Positions 57,932-64,000 of a stretch of DNA of 64,000 bases are shown here, piece by piece. A program made the translations under genes and the position numbers. The notes beneath the pieces are model-generated. The model did no database searches and was not told where the DNA came from. It saw only the letters and a list, made by a program, of their open reading frames with translations. The DNA is from Eimeria necatrix (lineage: Eukaryota; Apicomplexa; Conoidasida; Eucoccidiorida; Eimeriidae), in contig NW_013655219.1 of assembly GCF_000499385.1 (NCBI RefSeq), positions 62,001-126,000 on the forward strand, written 5' to 3'. Position 1 is the stretch's first letter. Each line of letters starts with the position of its first letter.

Positions 57932-60900
57932 CTCCGTAGCTACAACATCCAGCGGGCTACATTAAGAGTTCTCCGTAGTTTGTCCTTGGAAGATATCATT
58001 TTCACCGGAGATAGATGCGCTAGCAATACTATTGGAAAACTCGTTAAGGAATTATGGCATGAGGGCGTGCCTTTGAGGCCTCTGCCCAGTTAAGGAATTA
58101 TGGCATGAGGGCTTGTCTTTGAGATTTCTGTCCGACGCACTTTCAAACTATTTCAAGGACGTTTTTTCAGACAACCATAGCATGGATGAAGAGTTCAAGG
58201 AACAAATGAGTGCTCTCTTTCGTTGACGATCCGCTATAAGATACTCGTTTTTGTCGTTGCCTTTTTCCCTTAGCAACCAACCCTCTTTCTCTAGAAGAGC
58301 AATGCTCGTTATTCACTCCTAATATATTTTCGTTCACCTCAAGAGGCACAAATCCTCTACATACCATAGGTGACCCTGGGTTTACTTTTTATCCACTATT
58401 TTGGCTTCATGACCTGTTGCATGCCGCTGGACCCAAATCTTCTTAGTTGCTCCGAAAATTATGTGTAGCTTTTGCGGAGGTTACTCTTGCCTCTGCTGGT
58501 ATGTGTGCTTCGCGAGAAAGACCCGCCAAAGACCTTTGGCTGCTCTTTCTCGCTCTACGCGGTACGAATCGCCGGAGGCTCTATCCCTTGGCTGACTCTT
58601 CGCTACTTGAGCTTTGCTTTTGTGTGGTTGTCGTAGCAGTTGGGATATTCTTCGATGTCCCGGAATTGTGGAGAGTCTGCTGCCCCTCAAGAAATCTCCT
58701 GAAAGAAAAAGCACGAATGTGCAGATACTGCCCAGTTTTTTATATACTAGGGCACTCTCAATCCGTCGATTGAGACGTCTCGTTTTGTTTGCATACAGCT
58801 GCTAGGCGCTTGCATATGCGCCTTCCGCCAAGTAGTCTAAACGCCTAGCTCCACCCTCTAGCTATCTAACCAGAACGCGCAATTCACGCATTACCAAATG
58901 GATGATGAGCCTTCTATAGACACAAAAAGAATTAAACACTATTCCCCTGTGGCAGTGTGATCGCAGCCTACAGGCTTGGCTCCTTTATAACTTCGTCACA
59001 ATGTGTACGACAACAATATGACTTCTTAAATCAGCTTATTATTTATTTGTTTATTTACTTCTAGCATTCTTACAGTTTTTAACTATCTTTTTTACTCAAT
59101 TGCATTGCTTCTTAGCCCCAGGCGCTACCTGAAGGGGCGCTGGCTGCACGCCGCGCATTCGTCGTACTGCGTGCAGCTCCTGTCAGCCCTAAAAAGCACG
59201 TGGTCTTGCCGTGGTGGACCTTGTGCAGCATTTCTTCCACCAAGTCCTTTTCTCTATCCTTCAATACTTTTCCCCGGTTGTTGGTCTAACTGTAGGAGCC
59301 AGTACTACCACCGCAGGCCATCGTTCACCCTGCGGGTCGTCGTTAGGAAGCGCTCAGTGGCTGGGCGGCCTGGCTGTAGACAGCGAGGCAACCGCAACAT
59401 ATCGGGGTAAGTATACTGCCCACAACTTTTAATCAGGAACAGTTGGCAGCAAATTTGGTGACTGCAGCTACGTAGCAGAGCTCGGTCTTGAGCTGACGTG
59501 TGGACAAAGGGGACAGCATCGGGGCCTTGGTGACGTTGGGTGATTCCGCATTCCTCTTCATGCTGAGACGCAAAATGGACTGTGTAGAAAGCAGGTGCCA
59601 CCCCGACGACCCTGCAATCGACGGACTTTTGGCTCCCGCGATCGGCGGTTGCGCCCTTATGATCGTTTAGCGCTAGCTCCAAGCGGACTGAAGGGACCTG
59701 TCGCTCTCTGACGAGGTCCCAGTTACCTCCAGAACCAGCGACGCAGAAGAAAAAAGTCTAAGAGATATAGCCCCGAGAAACTAATCGTGTAGGCCATAAA
59801 GAAGATCAGAGGCAGAAAGCTTTGTCGGGCACATTTTTTAACACGCATCAATTAGTTCTTTGGATGCTTCTGCCTAGGCCTTCAATTTGCACGAGAGAAC
59901 TACAAATCAGGGCAAATGATCATCGCAAACTTCTCCATGCTCCTGAATTAGGGCTGTGAGATGATCTACCTAATTGTCATGCATATCACTTGGCCAGGAA
60001 GCTGAAAGAGAGTGCGGGAGCACGAGAGCTCTGGCGGAAGCCAACTGAGCCCTGTAGCATTAGCTCATGCCAGCACCAAAGTCTTCAGCAGCCAATGAAA
60101 ACTGCTTGTGCGGCCGTTCGCTTGTTAATTGCTGGACCTACTGCTCTACAGTTACATTTGCTACGGTGTAGTCGCGGTAAGTTTTTGGCTGTCCATGGAG
60201 AGGCATGTGACCCATGAATGTTCTTTCATAGGGTTACTAAGACAGCAAGAATAGGATTCCACTCACAATCTAGGGCGCACTGAGGGAGACTGCCAGGGTG
60301 CAAAGGAAAAGAGCCTTGTTGCCTACTGGGGGACGCATAACAGCTGCCGCACCCGATTCTTTTTGTAGGCTGTAATTGTCACACAGAATAGCGTAGAAGG
60401 CAGTTGCTGACGCCGCACAATGCAGTGTTAACATCTAGAAACTTACGGGAAGAAATAGCAAAAGAGTCGTCGACACAAATGGTGACAGTGCCTGGAGTAA
60501 CCGCAACGCGCAGCAGGCGCAGAGGCACACAACAAAACAAGGGGGCAGTGCGGAGCTGCAGATGCAAGGGTTATTCTGGGCAGCCACTACGGAATGGGTA
60601 TACCATTGGCTTCTACTGCAGTTTGGCAGAGGAAGCGTTCTAAGAATGAGGAAGCGATCTAAGAATGACTGTAGCGAAGATTGTAATGCGTCAGAAAGTT
60701 CAAAGCGCAGGGCCCCGTGAGCAAAGCGCGGTGGAATTTAAGAAATAGCTATGCCTTTTCAATAAAAGTGAAACTTACATTGGGAGGAGGAATACCAGCC
60801 TAAAACGGATAGCGCCGCAGCCTCTGCGAGTACTGCCTCTGGCTCAGTACTGTAGGTGGACTGTAGTGCACAGCACCTACTGCTGCGACTACGTTGCTAC

Positions 60901-61055
60901 CTGCCACCTCGAGTAGGGGCCCTTGATAACCGTCCACCTTCGGCGCATTTCCTTGAAACAGTAGTCCAAATATCACGAAATACAGTTATTTATAGTTTTT
61001 TTCAAAATCTGTTCTTCTGAAAATCCACCCCACTCGGAGTTCTCGCCTCCTAGGC
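57932..61055. other. Intergenic region, possibly with unresolved exons
   Basis: Minus frames at 58167-58367 and 58481-58714 and a plus frame at 58447-58773 have no recognisable motifs. A 125-codon minus frame at 59305-59682 and a 101-codon plus frame at 59105-59410 overlap; neither is supported. A 46-bp tandem duplication lies at 58043-58134. The retroelement cluster begins at 61056. Confidence 0.4.
58043..58134. repeat. 46-bp tandem duplication, two copies
   Basis: Units at 58043-58088 and 58089-58134 both begin GTTAAGGAATTATGGCATGA; the second half has several substitutions, so the duplication is older than the one at 55261. Confidence 0.85.
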
Positions 61056-61482
61056 TGTAGTGCGCAGACACTACAATGGGGCTTGCTGGTGACCTATAGA
61101 GGATAGCTAACTGATGATCTATAGGCGGTTAAGAGGTTGAGACGCGGATTGAGCGCTGTAACCTCTTACTAGTGAAATACGAATGCAATTAATTAACAAA
61201 TTAACATGTATAGACTAGAAATGCCTGCGAATGCTCTAAGAATGGGGCTGCCGACAACGCCGGCACAGGTGCGCGTCACATCCTCACCGGACCAGCACAG
61301 CAGGAACAGGAAGAAATTACTTTCATGAAAATATGGTTTGAGAACTTGAAACAAAACGGTCTGTTAAATGCATTTGCAGACGTTACGCGACCGATGCGTC
61401 GGTAGTAAAGAATATTTCTCAGAACTCCCGAGTTGTGGGCAGTGCAGCATCGTAAACGCTGCAGAGAACGCAGTGTACTAGA
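61056..61482 (-). mobile_element. Solo LTR A (427 bp), with 5-bp target duplication
   Basis: The unit starts TGTAGT and ends ACTAGA (expected ACTACA). It is flanked by TAGGC at 61051-61055 and again at 61483-61487, a 5-bp target-site duplication. It is similar along its whole length, in inverse orientation, to the LTR at 62612-63038, and both are 427 bp. No internal retroelement sequence adjoins it, so it is a solo LTR left by recombination. Confidence 0.85.
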
Positions 61483-61499
61483 TAGGCCCTGTGGGGAGG

Positions 61500-61710
61500 A
61501 GGCCTGCACCGGTGCCGGCGCTATCGCCAGCCCCAATATCCAGGTATTTACAGGCACGTCTAGTGTATACATGCTAATTCGCCGACAAATTGCCTAACTT
61601 CGATCCTGGTAAGAGGGTCCTGTCCTCGTTCAGTGTTTTGACCTCTTGTACGTCACCAGCTAGCTATCTTCTATAGGTCACCAGCAAGCCCTATTGTAGT
61701 GCCTGTACAG
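61500..61710. mobile_element. Partial, divergent LTR B
   Basis: This shares the second half of the LTR at 62612-63038 in the same orientation (GCCGGCG, CCAGCAAGCCC, TAGTGCCTG are shared), with many substitutions and indels. It lacks the first ~200 bp. It directly follows the decayed RNase H region in minus-strand order, so it may be that element's own 3' LTR, truncated. Confidence 0.65.
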
Positions 61711-62359
61711 CGAAGGTGAAGTTGCGGACGGCAGGCTGCGTCGTCTGGGTCGTCGCGAACGAATTCCGGCGAGCTCCCTGCAGTTGGCAGGCCGACCACG
61801 AGTGCGAGGAGCGGCGCGCGCCTGTGCTACTGCAAGCATCAGGGGTGTCGGTGGTGTGTCCTGCCAGCAGGTTTTAGGAGGTTTTAGAAGACTGGGACGG
61901 CGAGACAAGGCATCAGCCACTTGATTGCGCGCTCCTTCAGCATAGGTGATGTGCAAATCCGGGAACTCGGCCAGGAAGTCTAACCAGTGGGCGATGCGTC
62001 CGCGCAGAGGCTTCGATGCTTAGAGTCGTTGGAGATGGGTGAGAGCTTGATGATCAGTCTAGGCCGTTACCTTGGAAAAACGGAGCAAGTGTGACCACGT
62101 GTCCAGGGCTGTGACCAATGCCAAGAGTTCCTGATCGTAGATCGAGTATCTCTGTTGTGTGGGGTTCATGACTTGTCTGACGAAGCTGATGGGCTTGCCG
62201 TCCTGTTCTGGAACTGCTCCGATCGCATAACCAGGGGCGTCCGTGTATAACTCGAAGAGTTTCGTGGTGTCAGGGACTTGTAGTGTAGTGAAGTCGATTA
62301 AGCGCTGTTTGAGCTGCCGCACCGCTGTAGATAGACATCTACAAAGGTTGTAGATAGAC
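61711..62359 (-). pseudogene. Decayed RNase H domain of a Ty3/chromovirus-like pol
   Basis: The minus strand reads LYTDAPGYAIGAVPEQDGKP, then QRYSIYDQELLALVTALDTW, TDHQALTHLQRL and ITYAEGARNQVADALSRRP; these are the RNase H and connection motifs of Ty3/gypsy polyproteins. In-frame TAG and TAA codons interrupt it before TDHQ and after QRL. The expected integrase is missing: the frame runs into partial LTR B. The copy is therefore non-functional. Confidence 0.85.
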
Positions 62360-62372
62360 ATCTACAACCTTT
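62343..62372. repeat. Perfect hairpin at an inversion breakpoint
   Basis: The 13-nt arms at 62343-62355 and 62360-62372 are exact reverse complements around a 4-nt loop (AGAC). A partly duplicated GTAGATAGACATCTACAA motif precedes it from about 62326. It lies exactly where the coding strand of the reverse transcriptase switches from minus to plus. Confidence 0.9.
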
Positions 62373-62445
62373 ATTAGGACAGGGCGTTATGGCTTACCTA
62401 GATGATGTCCTTATCTATAGTCCCGTTCTTTCCGGGCGTGTCTGT
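62360..62445 (+). pseudogene. Inverted reverse-transcriptase fragment carrying the YxDD box
   Basis: On the plus strand this reads QPLLGQGVMAYLDDVLIYSP, the catalytic palm motif of a Ty3-type reverse transcriptase. The RT sequence immediately on its right (to 62611) and the RNase H on its left are on the minus strand, and the YxDD box is absent from the minus-strand RT at the expected place. A small inversion of about 85 bp explains this. Confidence 0.8.
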
Positions 62446-62611
62446 GTTAGCCTGGAACGTAGCTGGAGCACCCTTAACGCCAAAGGGCATTACTCGGTAC
62501 TTGAAGAGCCCGAGAACGGAACGGAAAGCCGTCTTTCAACGGTCTTCCTTAGCCATACGTATTTAATGGAATCCTGCTGCAAGGTCCAAAGTGGAAATAC
62601 TTGGCGCCTCC
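62446..62611 (-). pseudogene. Middle part of the decayed reverse transcriptase
   Basis: The minus strand reads STLDLAAGFH, KTAFRSVLGLFKYRVMPFGV and KGAPATFQAN, the standard RT motifs that follow the fragment ending at 63039. Stop codons interrupt it (after AGFH and before KTAF). Solo LTR C separates it from the upstream RT part. Confidence 0.85.
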
Positions 62612-63038
62612 TGTAGTACACTGCGTTCTCTCCAGCGTTTACAATGTTGCGCAACCCTCGAGTCTGGTCTTCAATGAAATCTTCTCTCCTACCGACGCAT
62701 CGGTCGCGTATCGTCTACCAATTTATTAAAAAGACCATTTTATATCAAATTCTCAAAATCATATTTCATAAAAGTCCTTTCTTCTTGTTTTTGCTTTGCT
62801 GGTGCGGTGAGAATGTGACGCGCACCTGTGCCGGCGTTGTCAGCAGCCCCAATCTTAGAGCATTCGCAGGCCTTTCTAGTCCATACATGTTAATTTTTAA
62901 ACAAATTGCATTTCGATTTCACCAGTAAGAGGTTACAGCGCTCAATCGGGGTCTCAACCTCTTAACCGCTTATAAGTCATCAGTTAGCTATCCTCTATAG
63001 GCCACCAGCAAGCCCCATTGTAGTGCCTGCACACTACA
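62612..63038 (+). mobile_element. Solo LTR C (427 bp), inserted in the reverse transcriptase
   Basis: The unit starts TGTAGT and ends ACTACA, a perfect terminal inverted repeat, and is flanked by CCTCC on both sides (62607-62611 and 63039-63043). RT coding sequence resumes on both sides, so this is a nested insertion reduced to a solo LTR. It matches LTR A in inverse orientation. The strand given is arbitrary because no internal region remains. Confidence 0.85.
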
Positions 63039-63515
63039 CCTCCCAGCAGCTCCAGAATGGTTTGAATGGGAGGTAGTGGAAAATCAGGGGTTATTGTAAG
63101 GGCATTCAGAGCCTAGTAATTAACAACCATACGCATCTTACGCTCCCCGGAGACATCATCATGTTTGTCTACCATGACCGTAGGAGAGCAAATAGGCGAA
63201 TGGGCTTGCCCGATCCAACCATTGCTCGATAATTTAGCTATCTCCTGTTTGTGGATTGTGAGCTGATCTGGGGTCATTCGGTATATCACAGATTTCGCTG
63301 GAAGTTTTCCAGGCACCACTAGGATATGGTGATCATGAGGGCGGTAATCCTTTAGGTAAGTTATCAAAAAAGACCGCTCGATACTCCTGCAACACCTGGA
63401 TAATCTCGAATGGAATAGCCTGCGCCTCTGTCGAATTTGTCCATTCGCCGAACAGAGTGTGCTCGAGTTTTGCCATAGGCCAGGGCGACTCCTCTTCACC
63501 CACCGCTGGCTTCAA
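63039..63515 (-). pseudogene. N-terminal part of the decayed reverse transcriptase
   Basis: The minus strand reads VLQEYRAVFFDNLPKGLPP in one frame, then DHHILVVPGKLPAKS, RMTPDQLTIHKQEIAKL and KMRMVVNY in another. This is the start of a Ty3/chromovirus RT, with a one-base frameshift near 63340. A TAG follows VVNY where Gln is usual, after which ALNALTITPDFPLPPIQTI continues to the LTR C insertion point. Confidence 0.85.
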
Positions 63516-63539
63516 GGCGGTGGAGGCAAAAGGACTATC

Positions 63540-64000
63540 CTAGCCGGAGGATGTGGGCTGATTCCCAATTAAGGCGCAGCAAAGCGCGCCTTGCCATTCA
63601 TCCGAGAACCTTAGGGGCACCGCCGAACCGGCTTCGGGCAAAGCCAGTAGGAGATGCAAACCGTGCAATGGTGCTCTCAGACTCTTTGTGTCAGCCGCCG
63701 CCTGACGAACGAGTGACGTTATCCGTGCCTTCGCCTTAGTCTTCGCATGGATATTCCTACGCCAGCCAACTTTTAGGTGGCTGGCATGGGAATATAGCTG
63801 CCTCCTCGGCTGACATACCCGCCACTTGTTTGGCCAATACCTCATATGCTTGCTCTGCCGGGGTCCTTGGGTGGACTACGGTGGGATTGTCACCTTGCAG
63901 CTTTGCTTCACCAGTCCTAACGACCGGTAACTCGTAACACTGGCCATTCACATAGGTTCGGAGCTTTTCAGACAGGAAATGCCAGGCCAACGTATATTCC
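63540..64000 (-). pseudogene. Upstream gag-pol remnant of the same element
   Basis: The minus-strand frame at 63990-63757 (including LRTYVNGQCYELPVVRTGEA) stops and a second frame continues to 63540, so there is at least one frameshift or stop. By position this should be the segment between protease and RT, but I see no clear protease active-site motif. The element runs off the right edge of the window. Confidence 0.5.

Noticed and set aside
1..64000. CRISPR arrays, bacterial operons, riboswitches, rRNA genes
   Set aside because: No regular repeat-spacer pattern, Shine-Dalgarno/operon layout or rRNA sequence was found; the window is eukaryotic.

Overview
The window looks like nuclear DNA of a coccidian apicomplexan, most likely an Eimeria- or Cyclospora-like eimeriid. 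The evidence is: genes split into many small exons by GT...AG introns; CAG-type trinucleotide repeats that encode poly-Gln, poly-Ala, poly-Ser or poly-Cys runs inside coding exons; a very large secreted protein with rhoptry-neck-like architecture; and decayed chromovirus/Ty3-type LTR retroelements. No bacterial or organellar features were seen.

Layout. 1-217 is the 3' end of a plus-strand gene. 1190-2522 is a two-exon plus gene of unknown function. About 8 kb (2523-10688) then has almost no recognisable coding sequence apart from a possible 56-residue ORF. 10689-11528 encodes a secreted or multi-pass membrane protein. 14462-16558 (minus) is a single-exon signal-anchor protein with a Gln/Glu/Pro-rich repeat region. 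18300-20153 (minus) is a two-exon, probably mitochondrial protein. 22227-28731 (minus) is a five-exon, ~1930-residue beta-propeller-like protein, tentatively an Rrn6/TAF1C-type Pol I factor. 29422-32517 (plus) is a tRNA pseudouridine synthase of the Pus3/Deg1 type, assembled here from about nine short exons.

33752-42478 (minus) is a 19-exon, ~2136-residue secreted protein whose size, signal peptide and early hydrophobic segments suggest RON3. 45226-45682 (plus) and 45701-46286 (minus) are two small spliced genes placed tail to tail 18 bp apart. 49540-55162 (plus) is a five-exon, ~1547-residue Ser/Thr protein kinase with a poly-Gln N-terminus and a DFD in place of DFG. 57363-57931 (minus) is a weaker two-exon candidate. 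From 61056 to the end lies retroelement debris: two 427-bp solo LTRs with 5-bp target duplications, a partial LTR, and a decayed minus-strand pol gene. One solo LTR sits inside the reverse transcriptase, and the catalytic YxDD segment of that gene is inverted.

The main unexpected results are: three apparent micro-introns of 28, 30 and 32 nt; a 145-codon open stretch in frame behind the TAG stop of the RON3-like gene; and the nested retroelement structure. Most gene models were built by matching splice-site phases by eye, and RNA-seq would settle them. Protein names are given only where motifs support them.
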